A model generated the notes under the pieces. It saw only the letters and a list, made by a program, of their open reading frames with translations, did not search any database and had not been told where the DNA came from. A DNA stretch of 64,000 nt, from contig NZ_JANADR010000001.1 of NCBI RefSeq assembly GCF_024199925.1, positions 868,001-932,000 of the forward strand. The letters are read 5' to 3'. The stretch comes from Bradyrhizobium sp. CCGUVB1N3. Its GTDB lineage: Bacteria > Pseudomonadota > Alphaproteobacteria > Rhizobiales > Xanthobacteraceae. Position numbers and translations under genes: made by a program. Shown here piece by piece: positions 8,933-17,043 of the stretch (the stretch's first letter is position 1; each line of letters starts with the position of its first letter).

Positions 8933-10633
8933 TCAGCCGCCATTCGAATTCTCCAACTGACTCATGATCTGGTCGACGCTGAAGCTCGACGGCTTTTGCC
9001 GCGGCGGGAAGTCCTTGAACGTCGCGATAAACTGCGACACGAACGCTTGCGCCGGGACGAACAGGAATGCCCGCTGCATCGTCCAGTCGTAGTAGGTGTT
9101 CGAGGTGATATCCGCGCGCTCGTAGGGGTCCATGCGCAGGTTGAACAATTTGGGCAGCCGCCGGCAGGTGAAAGGCTCTCCCCAAAGATCGAGTGTACCG
9201 GGCGTCTTCTGCTCGCAGAACACGACCTTCCAGTTTTCGTAGCGTATCGCCACGAGCTGGGCGTCGTCATTGATATAGAAGAACTCCTTGCGCTCGGATT
9301 TTTCTTGCTGGCCGGTGAGGAACGGCAACTGGTTGTAACCGTCCAGGTGCACCTTGTATTTTTTGCCCATCGAGTCGTAGCCGGTCAGCAGCTTGCTCTT
9401 TACGTCCGGCTCGCCGGCCGCCGCCAGCAGCGTGGGGAACCAATCGAGTGCGGAAAAGAGTTCATTACTGACCTGTCCCGGCTTGATGCGGCCCGGCCAG
9501 CGGACCATTGCGGGAACGCGGTAGGCGCCTTCCCAATTGGTATTCTTCTCGCTGCGGAACGGCGTCATTCCACCATCCGGCCACGAGTTCATATGTACGC
9601 CGTTATCGGTGCCATAGATCACGATGGTGTCGTTGGCGATACCGAGATCGTCGAGTGTCTTGAGCAGAGTCCCGACATCCCCATCGTGCTCCAGCATCCC
9701 GTCGAGGTATTCGCTGATACCGCTGCGCCCCCTATATTCCTGCCGCACGTGCGTGTAGAGATGCATTCGCGTGCCGTTCCACCAGCAAAAGAACGGCTTG
9801 TTGGCCTGCGCCTGCCGCTTGATGAAGTCGACCGCGGCGTTGGTTGTTTCGTCATCGACCGTTTCCATTCGCTTCTTGGTAAGCGAGCCGGTGTCCTCGA
9901 TGGTCTGCTTGCCGACCCTGCCAAACCGCGGATCGACTGTGGGGTCGTCGCGGTCGGTGGCCTTGCATTTGAGTACGCCGCGCGGACCAAACTTGGCCTT
10001 GAACGCGGGGTCCTTCGGATAGTCGTCGCGCTCGGGCTCTTCCTCTGCATTGAGATGATAGAGATTGCCGAAAAATTCATCGAAGCCGTGCGCCGTCGGT
10101 AGGAACTCGTTGCGGTCGCCAAGGTGGTTCTTGCCGAACTGGCCCGTGGCGTAGCCAAGCGGCTTGAGCGCCTCGGCGATGGTGATGTCCTCGGACCTCA
10201 GGCCGAGTGCCGCACCAGGCAAACCGACCTTGGTCATTCCAGTGCGCAGGCCGGATTGCCCTGTGATAAACGATGCGCGACCCGCCGTGCAGCTCTGCTC
10301 GGCGTAGTAGTCGGTAAACATCATGCCTTCACGGCCGATACGATCGATGTTCGGCGTCTTGTATCCCATCAGGCCGAATGAATAGGCGCTGACGTTGGCA
10401 ATGCCGACATCGTCGCCCCAAATCACGAGAATATTCGGCCGCTTCCCGGAAGCCGGCGGCTGGTTCTGCTGCGCTTGGGCCGTCCGGATCGCTTCTCCAG
10501 ATCCTGCCGCTGTGACCGCCGCCATCGCCGTGCCGGCGAGCAGGATGTTTCGCCGGCTCATGCCCGCCTGATCCTCTCTGCCCTTCAAGGATTGATGCTG
10601 CGTCTCAACCCGCTCGATTTCAGTTTCGCTCAT
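8933..10633 (-). CDS. Tat-exported arylsulfatase-type sulfatase
   Basis: A 566-aa alkaline-phosphatase-superfamily hydrolase of sulfate esters. The twin-arginine signal SRRNILLAGTA (26-36) precedes the catalytic domain. Metal-binding D74-D75 lie in IWGDDVG, and the sulfatase signature is C115-T-A-G-R119, a C-x-A-x-R form whose Cys would be converted to formylglycine before folded export by Tat. GTDNGVH contributes the other metal ligands. The ATG at 10633 has a near-perfect AAGGAGG five bases upstream; an ATG 13 codons earlier is rejected. It lies 35 bp after the receiver protein, in the two-component cluster. Substrate unknown; no formylglycine-generating enzyme is in the window. Confidence 0.9.
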   Translation of the reverse strand: MSETEIERVETQHQSLKGREDQAGMSRRNILLAGTAMAAVTAAGSGEAIRTAQAQQNQPPASGKRPNILVIWGDDVGIANVSAYSFGLMGYKTPNIDRIGREGMMFTDYYAEQSCTAGRASFITGQSGLRTGMTKVGLPGAALGLRSEDITIAEALKPLGYATGQFGKNHLGDRNEFLPTAHGFDEFFGNLYHLNAEEEPERDDYPKDPAFKAKFGPRGVLKCKATDRDDPTVDPRFGRVGKQTIEDTGSLTKKRMETVDDETTNAAVDFIKRQAQANKPFFCWWNGTRMHLYTHVRQEYRGRSGISEYLDGMLEHDGDVGTLLKTLDDLGIANDTIVIYGTDNGVHMNSWPDGGMTPFRSEKNTNWEGAYRVPAMVRWPGRIKPGQVSNELFSALDWFPTLLAAAGEPDVKSKLLTGYDSMGKKYKVHLDGYNQLPFLTGQQEKSERKEFFYINDDAQLVAIRYENWKVVFCEQKTPGTLDLWGEPFTCRRLPKLFNLRMDPYERADITSNTYYDWTMQRAFLFVPAQAFVSQFIATFKDFPPRQKPSSFSVDQIMSQLENSNGG

Positions 10634-10668
10634 CACTGCCTCCTTGGTGGACTGGGTCGCGTCTCTTC

Positions 10669-11088
10669 TCAATTGCTCCGCGGCCGGTCGCCAAGCACGG
10701 CACGCGCCGAAGACGAAATGTATTGGCCGCCTGCGAGAACCGCATCGACCGCACCGGCCAGCTCGTCGCCCGCATCGGATTTCACGACGTAGCCGCGCGC
10801 CCCTTCGGCGAGCGCTCGCCTGATGATGGCCGGCTCATCGAGGACGGTCGCGAAGATGATCGGAATCTGCGGATGCAGCTCCAGGATGCTGCGCGCCGCC
10901 GCCAAGCCGCTGATGCCCGGCATCGCGATATCGCTGATGATGAGATCGGGAATGTCGAGCCTCACGGCCGCGATCAGGGCCTGCCCGTTTGGAACGATGT
11001 GCACGGCATATCGAGAACCGAGCAAGGCTTGCAGGTGTTGGGCCATGTCGGGATGATCCTCTGCCAAGATGACACGTACTTGCCGCAT
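10669..11088 (-). CDS. Stand-alone response regulator receiver protein
   Basis: A single REC domain of 139 aa with no output domain. Phosphoacceptor D53 (SDIAMPG), acidic pair E10-D11 and switch residues T81 and K103 are all present, so phosphorylation is expected. The C-terminal tail (SSSARAVLGDRPRSN) ends where NarL-type proteins would continue into a helix-turn-helix, suggesting a truncated NarL relative or a phosphate sink. I use ATG 11088; a TTG at 11109 is possible. Upstream genes are a LuxR-type regulator and its kinase; the sulfatase follows. Confidence 0.88.
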   Translation of the reverse strand: MRQVRVILAEDHPDMAQHLQALLGSRYAVHIVPNGQALIAAVRLDIPDLIISDIAMPGISGLAAARSILELHPQIPIIFATVLDEPAIIRRALAEGARGYVVKSDAGDELAGAVDAVLAGGQYISSSARAVLGDRPRSN

Positions 11089-11220
11089 GTTCGTCTCGGC
11101 TTGTGACAATCGGCTTGAGTGCGCGCGAGGCTACGCGTTCGGCCGGACGGACACATCGGGGAAAGCCGAAGCGGTGGACGTGGAAATCACGGGACGGTCG
11201 GTCCGGATTTCCCGGTCATC

Positions 11221-11850
11221 TCACTCGGGAACAAGCCCTTGTTTAATGGCAAACTTTACCAAATCGGCAGTGCTCTTGACGCCGAGTGCCGCAAGCAACT
11301 GGCTCTTGTGATCTTCCACTGTCCTTACGGAGATCCCAAGCTGGGCCGCGATTTCTTTCATGCGCTTGCCCTGGGCGATCAGCCGCAGCACTTCCAGCTG
11401 GCGCGAGGAGAGCGAGGGTCCGCCGCCATCGGTTGAGCGTGACATCGTCTGCAGCACGTCCTTGGTGATGTGCGGCGTCAGATAGATGCGGTCGGCCATG
11501 ACCGCTCGGATCGCGTCGAGCAATTCCTCTCCGGCGGCCGCCTTGAGAAGGTAGCCGCATGCGCCGTCGCGTATTGCCTGCGTTGCGAGCTGCGGTTCGG
11601 TGTGAACCGTCAGGAAAATGAAGCGGGTCTTCGACCCACCTGCCTTGAGCTGCCGCAGAGCCTCCAGTCCGCTCATGACGGGCATGGTGACATCGGACAC
11701 GACGATGTCGGGTTTCAATCGCTGCACGGCCTCGACGAGCTGTTTGCCATTTTCGACTTGCGCAACGAGGTCGGCGACCTCGCCGACCAGCCGGCCCAGT
11801 CCTTCGGCAACCATCACATGGTCGTCTGCGAGGATCACGCGCGGTCTCAA
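11221..11850 (-). CDS. NarL/LuxR-type response regulator
   Basis: A 209-aa two-component regulator. The N-terminal receiver has D9-D10, phosphoacceptor D53, T81 and K103; the C-terminal LuxR helix-turn-helix covers about 147-205 (LSSRQLEVLRLIAQGKRMKE, then GISVRTVEDHKSQ). I place the start at TTG 11848-11850: it overlaps the kinase stop (TTGA) and has GGAGGA five bases upstream, giving tight coupling with the kinase. Longer upstream readings are in the kinase's antiframe. The cognate kinase is the next gene upstream. Confidence 0.92.
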   Translation of the reverse strand: MRPRVILADDHVMVAEGLGRLVGEVADLVAQVENGKQLVEAVQRLKPDIVVSDVTMPVMSGLEALRQLKAGGSKTRFIFLTVHTEPQLATQAIRDGACGYLLKAAAGEELLDAIRAVMADRIYLTPHITKDVLQTMSRSTDGGGPSLSSRQLEVLRLIAQGKRMKEIAAQLGISVRTVEDHKSQLLAALGVKSTADLVKFAIKQGLVPE

Positions 11851-13709
11851 TGGGATCCTCCGGCCGGAATGCAGATGGTAGCAATGGTGCCTGCCTGCGG
11901 TGCCGACTTGATCTCGAATGTGCCGCCCAGCATCCTCACGCGCTCGCGCATGCTCAGGAGCCCGAGACCGCACTGGCTGCCGGAGGCGTTGGCGTCGAAA
12001 CCTTCCCCGTCGTCGGCAATCTTCATCACGATTTGACCGTCCTCGCGCGCGACCGAAATACGCCCGGTTCGGGCATGGGCATGCTTTGCGATGTTGCGCA
12101 GCGCTTCCTGCGCAACCCTGTACAGGCAGAGCTTGACGTCGTCCCTTACCTCCGTGCAGCCTTCGGCTACATCGAGATCAATGGATGTGTTCGACCCACG
12201 GGTGATCTCCTCGCAGCGTTCGCGCAAGGCTTCCGGCAAACCGGCATGTTCGAGCACGCCTTGGTGCAGGCCATGCGAGAGGTCGCGCATATCTTCCGCC
12301 AGATCGACCGTCATCCGCTGAAGCCGGGCCAGTTCGGCCCTGGTCGTATCTGGTGAATCAGGCAGACGGCGCCTCAGGCTGCTCAGTCCAATTGACAGGG
12401 AGGCGACGCGTTGGCCGACATCGTCGTGTAATTCACGCGCAATTCGCTGGCGCTCTTCGTCCTGCGCATGGATCAGTCGGCCGGCAAGGTATCGCAGCTG
12501 CTCATAACTGGTGCGCAGCGCGCTCTCCTTCGAGCGATTGTCTTGTTCCGCCGCCCAGCGACGCGACCGCTGCACGATGAGGGCAGCGATGAGGACCGAC
12601 TGGAGGACGATGAGGGAACCCGCTCCAATGATGTAGCGATGATAGAGCTCCCAGACGCCGGGCTCCTTGAAGAGAACCACCGAGCCAGGCGGAAGATTGT
12701 CTTCGCTCAGGCCCCAACGGTGCATTGCCTGGTAGTCCACCCGGTACGCTGCTTCTGAGCTGGTTCGCGGAGGAATCGAGGCCGGGTCCTTGCCCGCGAG
12801 GATTTCGAGCGCGATGTCGCCGGCGGTGCGTCCCATCGCTTCGTAGCTCTCGCTGAACCCGCCAATGAAGCCTCTCACCGGGTAGGGATATGGCGCATAA
12901 ACTGGGGCGGACGAAGACTTGATGAGTTGGGCGGCGACCTCGGACGGCATCAGAGCTTTCCCGCCGCCGTCGCGAAACATCGAAAGAAGAATGACAATTG
13001 CGTCGCTGGGGATCTGGGTGACCTTTGCGATGACTTCGTCGTAGCGCAGATCGAACAGATAGGTCGTATCGAGCTTGCCGCCTCGCGCCTCGACGACTGT
13101 TCGAGCGATTGGTTGCCATCGTCGGTCGACAAGGCCGCTTCCTGCAATGATGAAGAGGCGGCTGGCATCCGGTTGCAGGCGCTCGGCCAGAGCGATGGTC
13201 GCGTTCAAATTCGCGGCAAGGTCGACAATGTGACCGGTCACATCAGGTGGCGGCCCTGCCACGGCGTAGCCCGGCTTTGAGACGCCGAGAAAGACAACGG
13301 GAACATGAGGAGCGAAATCGTCCCGATGCCGTATGACGAAGGGCAGGGCATCGCCACCGATGACCATCACGACATCAGGCCGCCTGTGCGCGTATCTGTC
13401 CCGGAGAAAGCCGGCCATCAGGGCCTCGTGACCCGGCTCGGCAAAACGTGCGAGGTCGAGATATTCGGCGTCGAGCTCGATCTTCTGCGGCGAACGCTCC
13501 AGAAGACGGCCTCGCGCTCCGTCCGAAGCCATGGACGTAGCTGGAAATGTGTAGTTGTACGAATGCAGGATCAGAATGTGCTTCGCCGCCTCATCCGCGT
13601 AGCTTGGCGATCCGAAACACAGGAGGCCGCACAAAAGAAGTCTCGTCGCTCTGTGACGCCTTATCGAGGCAGCCAGGCGCGAGAACCCGAGGATCTTTGC
13701 GCAGCACAT
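11847..13709 (-). CDS. Sensor histidine kinase with ABC-substrate-binding-like sensor domain
   Basis: A 620-aa membrane kinase. A signal/anchor (about 21-38) precedes a periplasmic module (about 42-345) resembling the ABC_sub_bind family, opening KHILILHSYN and including VVMVIGGDALPF. One membrane helix (about 360-380) leads to a HisKA_3 dimerisation domain with H428 in ARELHDDVGQR and a C-terminal ATPase (N-box LRNIAKHAHA, G-box DDGEGFD). This is a NarX/DegS-type kinase pairing with NarL regulators, here the overlapping downstream gene. The sensor fold suggests recognition of a small solute, but the ligand is unknown. Confidence 0.9.
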   Translation of the reverse strand: MCCAKILGFSRLAASIRRHRATRLLLCGLLCFGSPSYADEAAKHILILHSYNYTFPATSMASDGARGRLLERSPQKIELDAEYLDLARFAEPGHEALMAGFLRDRYAHRRPDVVMVIGGDALPFVIRHRDDFAPHVPVVFLGVSKPGYAVAGPPPDVTGHIVDLAANLNATIALAERLQPDASRLFIIAGSGLVDRRWQPIARTVVEARGGKLDTTYLFDLRYDEVIAKVTQIPSDAIVILLSMFRDGGGKALMPSEVAAQLIKSSSAPVYAPYPYPVRGFIGGFSESYEAMGRTAGDIALEILAGKDPASIPPRTSSEAAYRVDYQAMHRWGLSEDNLPPGSVVLFKEPGVWELYHRYIIGAGSLIVLQSVLIAALIVQRSRRWAAEQDNRSKESALRTSYEQLRYLAGRLIHAQDEERQRIARELHDDVGQRVASLSIGLSSLRRRLPDSPDTTRAELARLQRMTVDLAEDMRDLSHGLHQGVLEHAGLPEALRERCEEITRGSNTSIDLDVAEGCTEVRDDVKLCLYRVAQEALRNIAKHAHARTGRISVAREDGQIVMKIADDGEGFDANASGSQCGLGLLSMRERVRMLGGTFEIKSAPQAGTIATICIPAGGSH

Positions 13710-14101
13710 CGAGAAAACCTGGGCTTTCGTCGATCCAGGAAAGCTATCGTGTACCGAGGGTGCTGGGATGTGCAGTTCGTGCCATCAACCAATTTGTCGC
13801 GGTCGAGGGCGGATTTAGCGGTCTTGCTCGAACGGCGCTCCAACCAGGCGCTCGGACGGTTCGACTCGACAGGGACCCAGACTTCCGCGTCGACCTCGCA
13901 TTTAAGAGCTGTCGATGATCGCATGTCCGGATGTGGTTACTTGTGAACCTCACGTGATCTCAGTCTCGAATCCGGGAAGCTCCGAGAGCGGACGTCAATC
14001 TGATGGCCATCACCTCGCGCTAACGTCAGTCGGCTTGGTATGGTGATACCTCAAGGCTTACTTTGCATGAGGTTGTTTTGCAGTTTTTGATGAGAGCCTC
14101 G
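13710..14101. other. Intergenic region upstream of the histidine kinase
   Basis: About 390 bases between the ABC-F 3' end and the kinase start, both on the minus strand. It must contain the kinase promoter. Short frames on both strands have no ribosome site or recognisable protein. The only structured elements are a short repeat at 14055-14090 and the hairpin next to the ABC-F stop, listed separately. Confidence 0.5.
14055..14090. repeat. Short intergenic repeat, copy 1 (ACTTTGCATGRGGTTGTTTT)
   Basis: The core ACTTTGCATGAGGTTGTTTT recurs with one change at 57700-57719. Both copies are in the same orientation and lie just beyond the stop codon of a minus-strand gene, within about 70 bp. This looks like a dispersed repeat associated with gene 3' ends. 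Function unknown. Confidence 0.55.
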
Positions 14102-14120
14102 CTCGGCTGAACCAGCCGAG
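14102..14120 (-). terminator. Hairpin just downstream of the ABC-F stop
   Basis: A perfect 8-bp stem (CTCGGCTG / CAGCCGAG) with a 3-nt loop begins six bases after the ABC-F stop codon. The minus strand has no U-run directly after it, so it may be a 3' stabiliser or a Rho-assisted terminator rather than a classical one. Confidence 0.5.
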
Positions 14121-14125
14121 AGCCT

Positions 14126-15988
14126 CTAGGTCGCCGCCTCGTCATATTGCGCACTGGCATCGAGCCATTGCTCCTCGGCACGCGCCAGTGCGTCGGCCGC
14201 ATTGGCGCGCGCCTTCGAGAGCTGCGCGGCCTGTTTCGGGTCGCGGGTGAAGATGTCGGGCAGGGCGAGCGCGGTATCGATCTTGGCGATGATCTCGCTG
14301 ACACGGGCGATCTCGGCCTCGGCTTCCGCGATGCGCTTTTTCAGCGGCCCCCGATTGTCCGACCGTGCGCGCTGCAGCTTCTCGGCTGGCGCGGTGCGCT
14401 CGCGCGGGCTGTTGTCCGCGCTCGCCGCCGACAGCACCACGCGGCGGTAGTCATCGAGGTCGCCGTCGTAGTTCGTCACCGTGCGATCGGCGACCAGCCA
14501 GAGCTGCTCGGCGCAGGCCTCGATCAGATAGCGGTCGTGCGAGACCATGATGACAGCGCCGGGAAAGTCGTTGATGGCCTCCGCAAGTGCGGCGCGACTG
14601 TCGATGTCGAGATGGTTGGTCGGCTCGTCCAGGATGATCATGTTGGGGCCGAAGAAGGTCGCAAGCCCCAAGAGCAGCCGCGCCTTCTCGCCGCCGGAAA
14701 GCTTGCCGGCCTTGGTGTCGGCCGCCTTGCCGGAAAAGCCGATCGCGCCGGCGCGCGCCCGCACCTTGGCCTCGGGCGCATCGCCCATCAGCTTGCGGAC
14801 GTGATCGTAGGCGGAGGCATCCTCGTTCAATTCGTCGAGCTGGTGCTGCGCGAAATAGGCGATCGACAATTTGTCAGCGCGCGTGACCCTGCCGGAGAAT
14901 GGTGCGAGCTTGCCCGCGAGCAGCTTCACCAGCGTCGACTTGCCGTTGCCATTGGCGCCCAGAAGCGCGATGCGGTCGTCATTGTCGATGCGCAAGGTGA
15001 CGCGGCTCAGCACGGGGGTCGTCGGATCATAGCCGACCGAGACGTTGTCGACCGCGATGATTGGCGGCGACAGCGTCTTCTCCGGCGGCGGGAAGCTGAT
15101 CTCGTGCACGTCCTGCGTCACCAGCGCCGTGATCGGCTTCAGCCGCTCCAGCATTTTGACGCGCGACTGGGCCTGGCGGGCTTTTGAGGCCTTGGCCTTG
15201 AAGCGGTCCACGAAGGCTTGCAGGCGCGCGCGCTCGGCCTCCTGGCGCTTGACCTGCTTGGCATCGAGCAATTCGCGCGCGGCGCGCTGCTCCTCGAAGG
15301 ATGAATAGCTGCCGCGATAGAGCGTCAGCTTGCCGCGATCCAGATGCAGGATCTGGTCGACCGAGCTCTCCAGCAGATCGCGGTCGTGGCTGATCACGAT
15401 CACGGTGCGCGGATAGTGGGCGAGGTGATCCTCCAGCCACAGCGTGCCTTCAAGGTCGAGATAGTTGGTGGGCTCGTCGAGCAGCAGGAGGTCGGGCGCT
15501 GCGAACAGCGTCGCGGCGAGCGCCACGCGCATCCGCCAGCCGCCGGAGAACTCCGCGCAGGCGCGCAACTGGTTCGCGGCCGAGAATCCGAGGCCTGAGA
15601 GAATCGCAGCCGCGCGGGCAGGGGCCGAATGCGCATCGATGTCGACGAGCCGGGTCTGGATCTCCGCGATGCGATGCGGGTCGTGCGCGGTCTCGGCCTC
15701 GCGCAGCAGCGCGTCGCGCTCGAGATCGGCCTTGAGCACGACCTCGATCAGGCTTTCCGGGCCGTCAGGAGCCTCCTGCGCAAGACTGCCGATGTGCCAG
15801 CGTGGCGGCAGCGTGACCGAGCCATGCTCGGCGGCGAGCTCGCCGCGGATCACCTTGAACAGCGTCGACTTGCCGGTGCCGTTGCGTCCCACGAGGCCGA
15901 CGCGCGAGCCGGGCGTGATCTGCACGGAGCTCCGGTCGATCAGGAGGCGTCCGGCGAGGCGGATCGAGAGGTCGGTGATGCTGAGCAT
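14126..15988 (-). CDS. ABC-F family ATPase (YheS/Uup-like)
   Basis: A soluble protein of 620 aa with two ABC ATPase domains and no membrane part, the ABC-F layout of ribosome-associated translation factors. Domain 1 has Walker A GRNGTGKST (34-42), a signature near SGGWRMRVALAA and LLDEPTNYLDLEG. The charged inter-domain linker (KRQEAERARLQAF to about residue 290) is the P-site tRNA-interaction motif region. Domain 2 has GANGNGKST, LSGGEKARLLLG and ILDEPTNHLDID. A C-terminal coiled-coil extension (about 525-620) resembles the YheS/Uup C-terminal domain. Exact subfamily not assigned. Start ATG 15988 gives the usual N-terminus. Confidence 0.93.
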   Translation of the reverse strand: MLSITDLSIRLAGRLLIDRSSVQITPGSRVGLVGRNGTGKSTLFKVIRGELAAEHGSVTLPPRWHIGSLAQEAPDGPESLIEVVLKADLERDALLREAETAHDPHRIAEIQTRLVDIDAHSAPARAAAILSGLGFSAANQLRACAEFSGGWRMRVALAATLFAAPDLLLLDEPTNYLDLEGTLWLEDHLAHYPRTVIVISHDRDLLESSVDQILHLDRGKLTLYRGSYSSFEEQRAARELLDAKQVKRQEAERARLQAFVDRFKAKASKARQAQSRVKMLERLKPITALVTQDVHEISFPPPEKTLSPPIIAVDNVSVGYDPTTPVLSRVTLRIDNDDRIALLGANGNGKSTLVKLLAGKLAPFSGRVTRADKLSIAYFAQHQLDELNEDASAYDHVRKLMGDAPEAKVRARAGAIGFSGKAADTKAGKLSGGEKARLLLGLATFFGPNMIILDEPTNHLDIDSRAALAEAINDFPGAVIMVSHDRYLIEACAEQLWLVADRTVTNYDGDLDDYRRVVLSAASADNSPRERTAPAEKLQRARSDNRGPLKKRIAEAEAEIARVSEIIAKIDTALALPDIFTRDPKQAAQLSKARANAADALARAEEQWLDASAQYDEAAT

Positions 15989-16035
15989 GCGGCCTTGTCA
16001 CCGCAGCGCGCGGCAAACGCAACCCCGTTTTACGC

Positions 16036-16218
16036 CTAGTTCTGCGGATCGCGGTCGCGATCCCGCTTGCGCAGCTCGTTGACGAGGTGCTCGAGATATG
16101 TCGGAAGCCGTGGCTCGGGCCGAAGGCTCTGCTGGAGCCGCTCGCCGATGGCGTCGCAGATCGATCGGCTGGTCCGCCGGTCCATCTGTTCGCTGTCATT
16201 GGCGGATTGGCGAGGCAT
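16036..16218 (-). CDS. Small hypothetical protein, weakly NepR-like
   Basis: A 60-aa basic protein starting at ATG 16218 (MPRQSANDSEQMDRR). Its second half, AIGERLQQSLRPEPRLPTYL followed by EHLVNELRKRD, has the spacing of NepR-type anti-sigma helices (I-G-x2-L-x5 and P-x3-L-x2-L-x2-L). That resemblance is only pattern-level, and no EcfG/PhyR partners are near. It sits 48 bp upstream of ABC-F on the same strand and could be cotranscribed with it. Function otherwise unknown. Confidence 0.55.
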   Translation of the reverse strand: MPRQSANDSEQMDRRTSRSICDAIGERLQQSLRPEPRLPTYLEHLVNELRKRDRDRDPQN

Positions 16219-16341
16219 CACAGGGTTCCATTCTGAAAAAAGCAAGGACACCCTACCAAGTCACTGAGCACGAAATAGTTTCGGGTCCCAATGGGCCCAC
16301 CGTCCATTCTCGTAAAAATTGTATGAACGCGGCGATGGACG

Positions 16342-16380
16342 CCCAAGGCAAATCGTCCAAGGCAAATTATCCAAGGCAAA
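16342..16380. repeat. 14-bp tandem repeat, about 3 copies
   Basis: Units CCAAGGCAAATCGT, CCAAGGCAAATTAT and CCAAGGCAAAG follow one another with a 14-bp period. The array directly abuts the hairpin at 16381. Noncoding as far as I can see. Confidence 0.85.
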
Positions 16381-16406
16381 GCCCCGGCGGCGGGGGACGC
16401 CGGGGC
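16381..16406. terminator. GC-rich hairpin, probable terminator
   Basis: A perfect 9-bp stem GCCCCGGCG / CGCCGGGGC with an 8-nt loop. Pyrimidine-rich sequence (TTCTTCT) follows on the plus strand and CTTTG on the minus. Since the Gly/His-rich secreted protein ends at 16495 on the minus strand, it probably terminates that transcript. Confidence 0.65.
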
Positions 16407-16423
16407 TTCTTCTGGTCGTTCTG

Positions 16424-16475
16424 TTGGGTAGTTCTCTTGGGTAGTTCTCTTGGGTAGTTCTCTTGGGTAGTCTTC
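16424..16475. repeat. 13-bp tandem repeat, 4 copies
   Basis: Three identical units TTGGGTAGTTCTC at 16424-16462, then a variant TTGGGTAGTCTTC at 16463-16475. It lies between the hairpin and the stop of the secreted protein gene, in noncoding DNA, and is liable to slipped-strand length change. Confidence 0.9.
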
Positions 16476-16494
16476 TTGGAAGGTGCTGACGGGC

Positions 16495-16746
16495 TCAGTA
16501 GCAGCGGTTCACCAGCCGCCAGCGGGGTCCCCAGGGGGTCGGGACCAGCTGGCGCACATAGCAGCCGCCATAGCCGTAGGAGACGGGGCCGCCGGCATAA
16601 AAGCGCGGTGCGCCCCAGCCGTAGCCGTGCCAGCCGCCATGCCAGCCACCCCAACCGCCATGCCAATGGGCGGAGGCAGAGGTAGGAGCCAGCGCGGCAC
16701 CCAGCGCGACCGCGGCGACTGCAGCAAGCGAAAGTTTCCTCAACAT
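16495..16746 (-). CDS. Small secreted Gly/His/Trp-rich protein
   Basis: An 83-aa protein with a clear Sec signal peptide (MLRKLSLAAVAAVALGAALA, cleavage likely after SASA) and a short mature part of GWHGGWHGYGWG-type repeats followed by a CYVRQLVPTPWGPRWRLVNRCY tail with two Cys that could form a disulfide. Related small Gly/His-rich exported proteins are frequent in Bradyrhizobium; their role is unknown, metal binding being one possibility from the histidines. The ATG is preceded by GGAGATCACC. Convincing as a gene, not as a function. Confidence 0.8.
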   Translation of the reverse strand: MLRKLSLAAVAAVALGAALAPTSASAHWHGGWGGWHGGWHGYGWGAPRFYAGGPVSYGYGGCYVRQLVPTPWGPRWRLVNRCY

Positions 16747-17043
16747 GGTGATCTCCTCAAAACTGCCGGCGCGGGCCTGCGCGTCGATGGAATGGCCGCC
16801 GAAACGCCTCTTGAAGGGCAGAACGCGTCTCGATGGCCCCGACCTTAGGCCCGTGATCCTGAACCCGAGCCTGAACGTGCCTTGCAGATTGGGTTCATCT
16901 CGGTGAAATTATTGTAATTCAGGAGCCCGGCGCCCGCGTCGATCCGCCTGTGAAGCCCTTTTGGCCGGTCGCTTGCCGTTCGCCGATCGCGCCGATATAA
17001 GCCCGGCAACTCCAAATCACCCCCCTTTCTCAAGGATAGAACC

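Noticed and set aside
13850..13880. GGTTCGACTCG considered as a tRNA T-arm
   Set aside because: No matching acceptor, D-arm or anticodon stem in the surrounding 80 bases.
13744..13953. A 69-aa minus-strand frame in the kinase upstream region
   Set aside because: No ribosome site, no family resemblance; Thr/Ser/Arg/Ala-rich out-of-frame composition.
16342..16475. Tandem repeats considered as CRISPR
   Set aside because: Units of 13-14 bp directly abut with no unique spacers and no cas genes nearby.
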